Origin: Trichaptum fuscoviolaceum
Taxonomy: Eukaryota > Basidiomycota > Agaricomycetes > Hymenochaetales > Trichaptaceae
NCBI GenBank assembly: GCA_910574455.1
Contig: CAJSYZ010000011.1
Span: 1,178,001-1,242,000 of the forward strand
DNA: 64,000 bases
Reading direction: 5' to 3'
A model generated the notes under the pieces. The model was given only the letters and a program-made list of their open reading frames with translations. It made no database searches and was not told the origin of the DNA. Shown here one piece after another: positions 21,556-31,500 of the stretch; the first letter of the stretch is position 1; each line of letters opens with the position of its first letter. Position numbers and translations under genes: made by a program.

Positions 21556-21588
21556 GGTCGTATTGCTCAGTCGCGCCCTATACGACCC
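21543..21588 (+). promoter_or_regulatory. Gypsy-2 candidate -1 ribosomal frameshift signal
   Basis: Heptamer G GAT TTT (21543-21549) in gag frame, 5-nt spacer CAGTA, then a perfect 9-bp stem GGGTCGTAT (21555-21563) with ATACGACCC (21580-21588). G GAU UUA is an established non-canonical shift site in a mammalian betaretrovirus, so the imperfect first triplet is acceptable. Shifting -1 enters the protease frame with no stop. Confidence 0.65.
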
Positions 21589-22286
21589 AACCGCCCTTGT
21601 GGCCGAAGAACTCTCTTAATAATGGTCCCTTGTATTTAACCATCTCTACAATAGACCGTCGTCTTAGACGACATTTGAAGTTCCCGGTACAGGTTAGCGA
21701 CGGAAAGACGGATGCCTTAGCCACAGTAATGTTAGACAGCGGTGCGTCGGGAACTTTCATAAATTCCCGCTACGTTTCGCGACACGGACTCCAGACCCGG
21801 GACTTGGTAATCCCGATACTTTTGCGTAACGCGGACAATTCCCCGAACGCGATTGGACGCATCACCAAGGAAGTAGTCCTCAACGTCGAGATGAAGGGAC
21901 ACTTAGAACAGTTGACCATGGCCGTCGCGGATATTGGCGACGACGATATTATCATGGGGATCGACTGGTTGCGGCACCATAACCCGACCATTGACTGGAC
22001 CAACGACGTGGTCGATCTCAACCGCTGCCCGCCTCAGTGTGATAACCAGCAACGCCTGGTCCCGCTTCCCCGCCTCGCCATAGCAGAAGAAGTCGAGACC
22101 CCCTGGGGGCCCGACAGGACCCAAGCCGAATGGGAAGCTGTCCCACCAGGATTTCGGTACTCAGAAAAATATTGGGACCAGTACCACGACGCTGAATCCT
22201 ACTTCGTCACGACGGACGACCATTTCGCGTACAAAATTGCCGCCTCGTACACCCACTCCCAGGCCATCGCTGGAAGTCAGCAGTGA
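21550..22286 (+). CDS. Gypsy-2 Pol, protease part (frame ends in premature stop)
   Basis: In the -1 frame from the gag-end heptamer. It contains the aspartic protease with LDSGASGTFI (about 21735-21764) and DIIMGIDWL, then the linker PPGFRYSEKYWDQYHD shared with gypsy-1. It terminates at TGA 22284-22286 just after SQAIAGSQQ, where gypsy-1 reads SQAIAEKTAVKEGEK. Adding one base near 22270 would join it to the RT frame, so a single-base deletion (in a G run) explains the break. A frame that begins in-frame at ATG 21288 overlaps gag and is not thought to be a start. Confidence 0.85.
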
Positions 22287-25200
22287 AGGAAGGCGAGAAA
22301 ACCTTCGAGGAACTAGTTCCCCCCGAATTTCGTGAGTTTGCCGACGTTTTCTCGAAAGTTGAATCCGAAAGGCTTCCACTGCGCAAACCGTATGATCACG
22401 CCATAGATTTAGAACCCGGGAAGGTTCCCCCGTACAGCAAAATCTATCCGTTGGCCCCGGCCGAACGCGACGCCCTTCGCGAATTCGTTGACGAAAACCT
22501 GCGCAAAGGGTACATACGACCTTCGAAATCCCCTGCAGCGGCTCCCGTCTTCTTTATCAAGAAAAAGGACGGAACCTTGCGCATGGTAGTCGATTACCGA
22601 CGACTGAACGATATCACGGTCAAGAATCGATACCCGCTTCCCCTCACGATGGAACTCGTAGACGCACTACAAAAGGCGAAGGTTTTCACGACGTTAGATT
22701 TGCGATGGGGCTACCACAACGTGCGACTGAAGCAAGGCGACGAGTGGAAGGCCGCTTTTCGGACTCAGGCGGGACATTTCGAACCAACGGTGATGACATT
22801 CGGGCTCACGAATGCCCCGGCGACCTTCCAGCATATGATGAACGATATCTTCAAAGATCTCATTGGAGTATACGTGATCATCTATCTTGACGACTTGCTA
22901 ATCTTTTCCGAAGATGAATCGCAGCACGAGGAACACGTACGGGAAGTCCTTAAGCGGCTGCGCGAAAACGACTTGTTCTGTAAACCCGAAAAGTGCAAAT
23001 TCAAACAGACTTCCGTCGAGTATCTCGGGATGATTATTTCGCAGGGAAAGGTGGCGATGGATCCCGCCAAGGTACAGGCGGTCCTCGACTGGCCTACCCC
23101 GAAAAAGGTGAAAGACATTCAAGCCTTCCTCGGGTTCGCGAATTTCTATCGACGCTTCATTCGGGATTTCTCGCACATCGTCAAACCGCTCACGACGCTG
23201 CTGAAGAAGGACGTTCGCTGGGTCTGGACAGAAAACCAGCAGTTCGCTTTCGACTATCTCAAGCGCATGTTCACGACCGCCCCCGTCCTAATGATGCCAG
23301 ACATGTCGCGACAATTCATCGTGGAATGTGACGCCTCTGATTTCGCGACCGGCGCGGTCTTGTCCCAGGAAGGCGACGACGGGCTGATACATCCGGTCGC
23401 CTTTTTCTCGAAATCCCTCAACGATGCGGAACGCAACTACGAGATTTATGACAAGGAGCTACTCGCGATTATTAGAGCTCTTGACGAGTGGCGACATTAT
23501 CTCGAAGGTGCGAGTCATAAACTCGATATCGTGTCTGACCACAAGAATCTGCTATATTTCTCTGAATCCCGAACGCTGACGCGACGCCAAGCCCGGTGGA
23601 GTCTATTCCTCACCCGCTTCGATTTTACGATTCGCCATCGCCCAGGGCGACTCGGGGGCAAACCCGACGCCATGTCACGACGCGTCGATCTTCAACCAGA
23701 AGGCGAAGACAACACGGGACGGACCCTCTTGACCCCCGAAATGTTTCGACTAAAAGCAATTCGTCGGGGAATGACGCAGGTACACGGGGATCAGGCCCTC
23801 CTACGACGCATTCGTAAGTCAGATCAATATGAAGACGAACTGGTGGACGCGATCGAGCTGGTCAAGTCCAAGGCGCCTCGAGTCCTGACCAAGGAACTTG
23901 AGGACTGGAGCACCGAGGAAGGCCTCATCCTGTACCAGGGTAAGGTTTACGTCCCGAAAGACGAGACCATTCGCCGGGATGTGGTGAAGACTTACCACGA
24001 CAGTCTCCCCGCCGGACATCCTGGACGTTGGAAAACGTTTGAGATGGTAAGCCGCAACTACTGGTGGCCCGGGATGTCTAACTTCGTAGAACGATACGTT
24101 TCGGGATGCGATACCTGCGCACGCACGAAGAACCGATCCCAACGCCCGGTAGGACTCCTGCAACCGAACGAAATCCCGCAGGGCCCCTGGCAGGCGATTT
24201 CGTGCGACTTCATCACCCAGCTCCCCCGATCTGAGGATTACGACGCAATTTTCGTGGTGGTCGACCGTCTCACCAAGCAAGCGCATTTTATCCCGACCAC
24301 GTCCGACATCGATGCACCGGAAACTGCGGAACTATTCCTGCAGCACGTCTGGAAGCTGCACGGAACCCCCCGCCAGATCATATCCGACCGCGGACCACAG
24401 TTTGTCGCGCAGTTCATGAAGGCCCTCTTTTCCCGACTCGGTATCAAGGGTACCACGTCGACTGCGTATCACCCGCAGACGGATGGGCAAACCGAAAGGG
24501 TAAACCAAGAGCTGGAACAGTATTTACGGGCTTTCATAGATACACGACAAGAAAACTGGGCAAGATTACTCCCAATGGCAGAGTTCGCGCACAACACGAA
24601 AGCGCACGCGGCAACACGACAATCTCCGTTCGCGCTTGTCTACGGCTACAATCCCGAATTCACGATTGCCCCGAGCGACGGCCTATCCACGGTCCCCGCC
24701 GCGGACGCACGACTACAGGAGCTTCAGCAGGCACAGGAAGAGGCAAGAGCGGCTTTGGAGGTTGCGGCAGAGCGCATGAAGCAGCACTACGATCAGGCCC
24801 GGAACGAGGCCCCGCAGTACGCAGTCGGGGATAAAGTCTGGCTCGAAGCGACGAACGTTCGGCGACCGGGAGCGCGCAAATTATTACCGAAACGACTAGG
24901 GCCGTATAAAGTGAAGGCAAAGCTAAGTGACCTCACCTACGAACTCGAACTCCCCGCGTCGCTGAAGATCCATCCCGTATTTCACGTATCGCTGCTCTCG
25001 CCATACCACGAAGACGATATTCCCGGTCGAACGCAACCCCCGCCGCCCCCAGTCGAAGTAGAAGGAGATCTGGAATACGAGGTGGAAGAGGTACTGGACG
25101 CTAGACGGTTTAGACGGAGGTTTGAATATTTGGTACGATGGAAGGGATATTCGAGCGCGGAAGATACATGGATTCCCGCAAAGGATATGGGTAATGCAAA

Positions 25201-25588
25201 GGCTAAAATTCGCAGTTTCTATCGAAAACACCCGGACGCCCCTCGAGAAGTCAACGCTATCGAGCTCTGTGACCTGAGCAAGATTCAAGCTTGGCGCCCC
25301 GGAGTTGCGCCTTTGGAGGGGGGTAATGTCGAGATCCCGGGCTCCTTTTCTCATTTCCCGCACTTTCCCGCCAAGGATCCCGACATGAGCAGACAAACCC
25401 GCGGGGGAGAATCCCGCCATTGGATTCCCCGCGCGAAACCTCATTCCCGAATCGCACGATCCCATGCTCACGTGACTTATCCCGCACCACCGTCCCGGCA
25501 ACCATGCACGCATACACACACTCATTTACGACGACCCGCCACGGCACACGTACATTCACTTATCAACATACGCTCATTAATCCGTTAG
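22283..25588 (+). CDS. Gypsy-2 Pol, RT-RNase H-integrase-chromodomain part (separated by frameshift)
   Basis: The open frame begins AVKEGEKTFEELVPP without a plausible start codon; it is the remainder of pol after the one-base loss. RT: FIKKKDGTLRMVVDYRRLN, FGLTNAPATFQ, YLDD (about 22883-22894). RNase H: ECDASDFATGAVLSQ. Integrase: H-H-C-C finger ending CDTCARTK, CDFITQLP, SDRGPQF, PQTDGQTERVNQELEQ. Chromodomain: YLVRWKGYSSAEDTW (about 25120-25164). Unlike gypsy-1 there is no stop before the 3' LTR, so the frame runs about 260 bases into it and adds a low-complexity tail. Active only in trans, or if the frameshift is a sequencing error. Confidence 0.9.
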   Translation: MKEGEKTFEELVPPEFREFADVFSKVESERLPLRKPYDHAIDLEPGKVPPYSKIYPLAPAERDALREFVDENLRKGYIRPSKSPAAAPVFFIKKKDGTLRMVVDYRRLNDITVKNRYPLPLTMELVDALQKAKVFTTLDLRWGYHNVRLKQGDEWKAAFRTQAGHFEPTVMTFGLTNAPATFQHMMNDIFKDLIGVYVIIYLDDLLIFSEDESQHEEHVREVLKRLRENDLFCKPEKCKFKQTSVEYLGMIISQGKVAMDPAKVQAVLDWPTPKKVKDIQAFLGFANFYRRFIRDFSHIVKPLTTLLKKDVRWVWTENQQFAFDYLKRMFTTAPVLMMPDMSRQFIVECDASDFATGAVLSQEGDDGLIHPVAFFSKSLNDAERNYEIYDKELLAIIRALDEWRHYLEGASHKLDIVSDHKNLLYFSESRTLTRRQARWSLFLTRFDFTIRHRPGRLGGKPDAMSRRVDLQPEGEDNTGRTLLTPEMFRLKAIRRGMTQVHGDQALLRRIRKSDQYEDELVDAIELVKSKAPRVLTKELEDWSTEEGLILYQGKVYVPKDETIRRDVVKTYHDSLPAGHPGRWKTFEMVSRNYWWPGMSNFVERYVSGCDTCARTKNRSQRPVGLLQPNEIPQGPWQAISCDFITQLPRSEDYDAIFVVVDRLTKQAHFIPTTSDIDAPETAELFLQHVWKLHGTPRQIISDRGPQFVAQFMKALFSRLGIKGTTSTAYHPQTDGQTERVNQELEQYLRAFIDTRQENWARLLPMAEFAHNTKAHAATRQSPFALVYGYNPEFTIAPSDGLSTVPAADARLQELQQAQEEARAALEVAAERMKQHYDQARNEAPQYAVGDKVWLEATNVRRPGARKLLPKRLGPYKVKAKLSDLTYELELPASLKIHPVFHVSLLSPYHEDDIPGRTQPPPPPVEVEGDLEYEVEEVLDARRFRRRFEYLVRWKGYSSAEDTWIPAKDMGNAKAKIRSFYRKHPDAPREVNAIELCDLSKIQAWRPGVAPLEGGNVEIPGSFSHFPHFPAKDPDMSRQTRGGESRHWIPRAKPHSRIARSHAHVTYPAPPSRQPCTHTHTHLRRPATAHVHSLINIRSLIR

Positions 25589-26145
25589 TACCTCAAGGTG
25601 ACGACCTGCAACAGTCTGGCATACCTAGTCTGGCTAGTCGCGGCCCCGGACCGGACGCTGACGTCCACGGACAGGCCGTAGCCATCTGGAGAGACGGGAT
25701 AGACATGCCTAGCAGTGCGGTCGTAGCATGTATCGTTTGTAGTAGATAGGTGCGCATTGCGCAAGGACACTTAGCGTAGATTAACTATACAGTCTTTACG
25801 AAGTAGATAAATAGCTGTAGGCATCGTAAGGAGCACCCCACTTTTGACCTCTTGTGGAGTGCTTCCTTAGGTGCGATCTCTCTCTTTTCTCCTGTGTAGT
25901 TAGTTGCGCAATACTTACTTGTGGAGTGCTTCCTTAGGGATCCGCTTACTTGACGTTCAAAGCAGTGAAGAGTCCTAGCTGGCCTTGAGAATCCCGCGAC
26001 GCGCCTGGATAGAATCCCGCGCGTTTCCCGCCTGAATTCCCACGCTCGTTCCCCGTCGCGAATCCAGATTCCCGAACGCGGGTTCTTGTCGCGAATTCCA
26101 GTTTCCCGAAACTGTTTCCCGCTACAATTCCCGACGGTCGTAACA
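25327..26145 (+). repeat. Gypsy-2 3' LTR
   Basis: 819 bp, preceded by the polypurine tract GGAGGGGGGTAA (25315-25326) and followed by AGAGG. One extra G in a G-run and one substitution relative to the 5' copy. Confidence 0.95.
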
Positions 26146-26450
26146 AGAGGCTGAGTAGGGACCTGAATACCGGCCGAGCAGAAGTTCATTATTGATGTGT
26201 TGAGCGACGACGTGAGGAGCGAGTAATGCAGAACTATGGTTTTGAGGAATTAAAGACGTTAAGATTGAGGAAGAAACGCCTGTCTTGAAACCGTATTGTA
26301 AACCGAGCGGAACATCAGCGAATTGATTCAGCAACGAGAGTTGATCGAGACACTCGCGCCAGGCCTCGTGACACAGAGGAGTCACGACCTTAAGAAGGGA
26401 CGCGTCCGCATTTACGCGCGTTGTGTCCTTTCTGTCCGCAAAGAGTGCAC
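26146..26450 (-). pseudogene. DIRS-like reverse transcriptase, N-terminal part
   Basis: Open in the +1 frame relative to the upstream gag and overlapping its 3' end. It carries the conserved lead-in of YR-element RTs: FADVPLGLQYGFKTG, SLIPQNHSSALLAP, and ELLLGRYSGPYS, ending exactly at the gypsy-2 insertion. No convincing ATG; a +1 shift or internal initiation near the gag stop (26390) would be needed. Continues at 19439. Confidence 0.8.
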
Positions 26451-28532
26451 TTGTGCTCCCGATCGCAGCCGGAACAGGAGGAGGAGCTTGTGTTCCACTT
26501 GTAACAGAGCTGCTCGCCCTCCGGACCGAGCCACCGTCCCATCTTGTCTTGGACAAGGTACGGGGCCTTCGAGACCGTACACTTGTAGGCAAGGTGACCT
26601 GTTTTTCCGCACGCGATGCAAAACGCGCGGGAATCTCCGGAGTAGGGCCGAAAATTACGACCACGCTGGTCCGAGCGAGAACCTGACCCATAAGCACGCT
26701 GACCGCGTCTAGGTGAAGGAGAGCGAGAGCGATAACGACTGGGACGGGAGCTACGTTGAGGCGACCGAGAACGAGAGCGTCCGCGAGAGCCTGAAGCCCT
26801 GTTAACGAGTCCTCTGGAAATGTCGGTGTTATATTTGCGCAGGGTAGCATCGAAAATGTTAGGCTCCCAACCGGTAGGGACATATTTCTGCGTGGCCACG
26901 AGACCCCGAATCTGGATGTCGTACCGCAAATAAAGAAGAAATTCGTCATAATAGTCAGGCATGGCCATGATGCGATCAAAGTGTTGTTGTAGGCCATGGA
27001 CGATCTGCATACGGTTGGGACGATTGCAATGGTGGGTAATGAGGCGAAGGTAGGTCGGGATGGCGCGACGCCACTGAGTTTCGGAGAGGAGGTACTCAGC
27101 GTCGTTGTCCGGGGCCTTAGTAACCAACGTTAGAGAGCCATTGGAAGACGTCTGAGCGTACTGAATGTCGGCTGAGGGGCGACGGTTATACTCCTGGATA
27201 CTGTCCGGGGTTAAAAGATGCAAGGAGAGGTGCTCTTTCCAGTCGCGCATGATTTTGAGCGCATTGCGAGGGAAGGTAGTGACAGTGGCCACCAAATGAC
27301 CATTCTCATCCACATCTGATGGCAATATGAAATTGTCGTTGTGGGTGCGGGGAGAGGAGGGTGGATGACTGGTGAAGGCGGTGCGAGAGGACGGAACGGG
27401 AGTTGGAGCACGGGATAAAGGGCGAGGGCCGGACAATGGTGGTTCTGGAGCGATTGAGCGATGAGCTATGCTGGTCCGGAGGGTGTCCGGAGTTCTTCCC
27501 CTGGGAGGGGAGGGCAAGGGAGGTAAACCAGCGGGGCGAGCCACTGAGAGATAAAATGAGTATTGGATATGGAACGGATGCAAATCTTTTATTCGGAAGC
27601 GAAGAACGACGCAAATCAGGGTCGATAGTGCGAAAATGACTTGCACGTGAAGGTGAAGGGACTGCCAAGAATGCTAATGGTTCATGAAGTAGCAAGGCAA
27701 ATTATTTGGCAAAAGAGCCGTGGGGGTAAAGTAGGCCGAAAGGCATAATTTGGCAGGAGGGCCGTAGAAGAAGTAGGCCCGAAGGCATAATGCAGTGTGT
27801 GGCACTGGGGACTAGTGGAAGTAGGCCCAAAGGCATTTCAATGTTGTTCGTTGGCCAAAGGCATGAACATGTGCAAGTTCGAAAGGCACAAAGGCATGAA
27901 GTTATGGGTTCGTAAGGCGCAAGGCATGAACCGAAAGACGAAATTGTATGATGAAGTGGCACCAATCAGGTGGCGCACGCGAAGCCCGAGGCTTGTAGAA
28001 AGTAGGCCGTGAGGCAGGAACGCAAGCGTTCGTAGGGTCATTTAGATTAAATATGTAAGAAAGAAAAAAGGGGGGTGGGTTTGCATTGGCATGAGCAAAG
28101 CGAGCTTTAGCTCAAGAAACTCTGAGGCCGCAGCAAAGCGTAGTCCCGACAGCACATTGAATAGTGAAAGGCAAGGAAATACTCACAGCGAGGAATATCG
28201 ACTCCGCTCTCTCGCAGGTTTTGCGCGAAGGTCTCGTTCAACTTTTCCAACCCGATGAAGTACGCTTCGCGGGCGTTGGGGGTGGCAACCGAGAGAAGAA
28301 GACGGCTGCGTTGACCGGGACCAGCGAGACTGACGCTCGATTGCGAGGGGGAGGAGTGGGAGGGTGTAGAGTGCCTCGGGGGCTCTCCCTCTGGTGATCT
28401 GGGTGGCATAGCTGGTGGGCCACCTACAGAGTTAGGTGTTGCAGGGCGTTCGCTCGATGCTCGACTCTGCTGGCGATCCTGCGTTTGCGACTCGGGTATT
28501 TCTTGTAATGTTTGCTGACGAGTGTTGACCAT
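26390..28532 (-). CDS. DIRS-like element Gag with two zinc-binding knuckles (two exons)
   Basis: Exon 1 28532-28187 (M-V-N-T-R-Q-Q-T), donor GTGAGT; exon 2 27543-26390, acceptor CTCTCAG. The phases agree and the joined frame reads V-D-I-P-R-L-A-R-P-A-G. The product is about 500 residues: a Pro/Ser-rich N-terminus, a central helical part (LHLLTPDSIQEYNRRPSA, HFDRIMAMPDYYDEFLLYL), an Arg-Ser repeat tract (SRGRSRSRSPQRSSRPSR) and two CCHC-like knuckles (CIACGKTGHLAYKC and CTLCGQKGHNARKC). These are features of an RNA-binding Gag. The 643-nt intron is very long for this genome and is full of a degenerate repeat. Splicing is inferred from frame continuity only. Confidence 0.75.
27729..28011. repeat. 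Degenerate GTAGGCCnAAAGGCAT repeats inside the gag intron
   Basis: On the + strand: GTAGGCCGAAAGGCATAAT (27731), GTAGGCCCGAAGGCATAAT (27773), GTAGGCCCAAAGGCATTTC (27821), then shorter forms GGCCAAAGGCATGAAC (27853), GGCACAAAGGCATGAAG, GGCGCAAGGCATGAACC and GTAGGCCGTGAGGCAGGAA (about 27992). Spacing is irregular (about 25-80 bp). Not coding in any consistent frame. Confidence 0.6.
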
Positions 28533-31500
28533 GAGGAATATATACTCGAAGAGAAGGAACGAAGAAAGTTTCGGAACGGAAGTGATGGAGTGGATGAGAC
28601 AGACAAGTATGCGCGGATGTCGCGCATACAGAGACTTGACGGGTGACCTTGTCACGTGCGCCTTCCTCCTTAGTGAGTCGTGGGACTTCCTCGAAGTCCT
28701 GTCAACTTGTACAGTATGATGGATGGCGTAGTACTACCGGCATTCACCGAAACTCAGGCTTGAAAGCGCCCACGACGCGTCGATCAAATTTTGGCCTGAT
28801 GCACTTCGACCACATAAGCAAGCTTTTCGCGATTATTCTCTCCCCAGACATATCGTCTGATATCTACATAAAATATGGATTGAGCTTCTATCAACGAATC
28901 TGAAAAAACGAAGTCACTTATCAAGGATCAGAAGTGCCGTATCCGATCTAGTAGAAGGTGGAGGACCAGGAGGGGATGAAAGATTGTGGTCGCCATCGTC
29001 CTAGGATGACATTTGGTCCTTGGACCTCTTGGGCTGAAACTCGGGAGAGTGCATGGGAATATCATGTTGTATGTGACCTAAATTTCTCTATGCCATTTGG
29101 ATACTGAACGTTTTGCTCATACAGATGGAAAGCCCGGAATTAGGCCTGGCTAATAGTCTCAGCCTGAGGTTAGTTCTATTCCGTGTCGTCTCGGAGTAGG
29201 CTCAAAGGAGTCTATTCTTCCAAGCCTACGAACACGATCGATCTCAAAGACAAAGCATTCGGCTACGGTAGAAAAGCAATGGCTACTGGACTGCGCTTTT
29301 GCTTGCTTAGGTCCATAGTCATTCCAACACTTTCTCTATCTCGGCCGAGTCTCTTACGAGGTGGCGAAGCATTCTAGGGCCCTTTCAATTCGGTTCCCTT
29401 AGCTCCTTCGGCTCGTTACGCGACGGAAAGTGTATGATGGATTCTTTCAGAGTCCACAACACTTACACCCACAAGGACAACACATCTTCCCGCATTGCTC
29501 CCGCTCGCCGAGGGGGTGCCCGGTTCAGTCAGATCCGCTCGCAAGATCTCTCCTACCTCTATGATCTATCCTTCCGGCGCAGTGCAGAAAGTGGCCTTAT
29601 TATATTCTGCTGAAATTCGAAAGCAATGAAATCGGCGGTCGGAGATCGGTTGGTGGACTCTCGACCCCAGCCCAGATCTTTGTTCTCCGCTCTCCGTGTA
29701 GCGTTGATATGTTGCGTATGTATATGGACACACGCACAAACAAGTATACACTGCTAATTCGCGTCTTGTCTGTCAGAATATGATTGTGCAACGCGCTAAG
29801 TCAGTGTGACAAGCTATGCTTCCAAGGATCAAGTCTGCTGCGCCTCACGGATACGCTCGTATTAATCCTCTACCCGGTCCGACAAGATCTGCCTCACATA
29901 GGGATCCCGTAACACAAAACACGCAACACCTCGAACATAATGAATTTCATCGCTCTAGGCTCCCCCCCCCTCTGCCCCATTTTCCTGCATTTTCAATCCT
30001 TTGTGAAAGGATCTCGTACTAGGCTCCTTCTCGGAGGCGAAAATGGGGCTCGTCGTGTGTTAAGATGCTCTGTGGGAGCTATCGAAGTCCGGCATGATGA
30101 CATGGGCTTGTATTTCGACGATTTTTTCGTCTGTGCAGATGACAATCCATTGCCCTGGCCTTCTGCGTCGGCATGCTTTGCGCCGCAGAAGCTTGCCGCC
30201 AAACTTGCAGATCAGACTTCCATTTTGTCGCCACACACCTGACTATTCAGCCTGGTGCTGGCTAACTTGATGCCTATGGCCGTTCAGGCCGAGACTCTGT
30301 ACATGGCCTGATGACGCGAGCTTGGCAGGTGGTCTCTGTCAAGGGTGTCATGCACAAAACAATTACGAGCTATCCGGCTTTGACAGCTTCGTCGCACCGT
30401 TTCGTTTTGCATTCATCCATCGAGATGAGGGACTTGTTGATTTATCGTCAACGATAGTCTGAAGTTTAACGACCTGGTACCTGCAAAATTCATTCATCCA
30501 TTCAACTCGCTTACAACAAACGTCAAAGCGCAGCCGAAGTTGTGTGGCCAAGTGCTCCACGGTCTACCCACTTGATCCCCCTCCCCCCCCTTCTCCCCCC
30601 GTCTCGATACTCCCTGCTCTCAGCCATAATCAAATCCGGTAGCTCATCAAAAAGAGGGGCATGAAAATATGTATGTTTTCGGTGGGAAAAATAGGAATCC
30701 CACATGCTCAATTCGTCTGCACCAAAAAGAAGGCACGCCGAGAAGGCATATCTTCAACTCCCGATTTCTTCGGTGATGATAACACAATGCGCCCCGTCAT
30801 CCAGACGGCGACCTTCAGGCATGCTACTCACTCGATATGGACCACATTGCACTCATTCAGACGAATCCTCCACACCGATCGTGTCTTACATAAACATCGA
30901 AGGTCTCGGTCAGCACATGCTGTCGTTGATCTTCTCGTCCTCCTCTACCATCACTCTCCTTCATCTATAACGGTCTATAGTCCTCTGTCTCTGCGTGCGT
31001 CAGGCCTGGTCTACTGGTAATCTCAGCGGAACTGTGTTAGAGGACACATTTGCTTTTTGACAAACAGTCTATTTTTTGCACCCGCGTAACTGCCCCCTCC
31101 CCTATACCTATACAGTTTGGCTCGGCGTGAAGGCTCCATGCCTTAAGCAATCGGTAGACTCTCTCTCGCATAATTTCGGGGAAATGGAAGCAAAAGTCAA
31201 GCTGGTTCACGCCGCCGATCATTATTCGAATATAGACGAGAGTCGTGTTTCATTAACGACGACTTTGGGCACGAGCTTGATGTCATTTTGTATTGCTGGT
31301 GATGACGTCGTTCTCTGGCGGCGTCCGCACGAGCTATGCGCCGATAGAACCTTCCCCCCGCCTGGAAACCGGAAGCGAAGGATTGCGAGGAGGAATGCAG
31401 CTAGAGGATACCGCTCTGTTGCTATCTCCATAATGCGCGTTAGTGTCTGTACCTTGGTCGAGGTGCTAGGCCTCTTTGAATCCTCGGATGGCTTTCGTCA

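Larger units (their letters stand above)
19440..26145 (+). mobile_element. Gypsy-2: chromodomain Ty3/gypsy LTR retrotransposon with frameshifted pol
   Basis: 6706 bp with LTRs of 818 and 819 bp (TGTCGAGATCC...GTCGTAACA), flanked by the 5-bp direct repeat AGAGG (19435-19439 and 26146-26150). Same organisation as gypsy-1 (gag, -1 pol, chromodomain, self-complementary primer site, identical polypurine tract) but clearly a different family: the LTR sequence is unrelated over most of its length. LTRs differ by one inserted G near 25405 and one T/C change (20187 versus 26073), so insertion is recent. Pol is broken by a one-base loss near 22270. Confidence 0.95.
10574..28532 (-). mobile_element. DIRS/Ngaro-like tyrosine-recombinase retrotransposon, interrupted by two gypsy elements
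   Basis: Reading the minus strand from 28532 down: gag with zinc knuckles (28532-26390), RT-RNase H (about 26450-26146, then 19439-18061), and tyrosine recombinase (17979-17826, then 11503-10574). The order gag, RT-RH, YR with no integrase or aspartic protease is the layout of YR retrotransposons known from Agaricomycetes. Its own length without the two insertions is about 4.9 kb. I could not identify its terminal split or inverted repeats, nor a methyltransferase domain, so DIRS versus Ngaro is unresolved. The recombinase is frameshifted and its C-terminal box is not recognisable, so this copy is dead even without the insertions. Coordinates are the coding span; the true ends are unknown. 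Confidence 0.8.
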
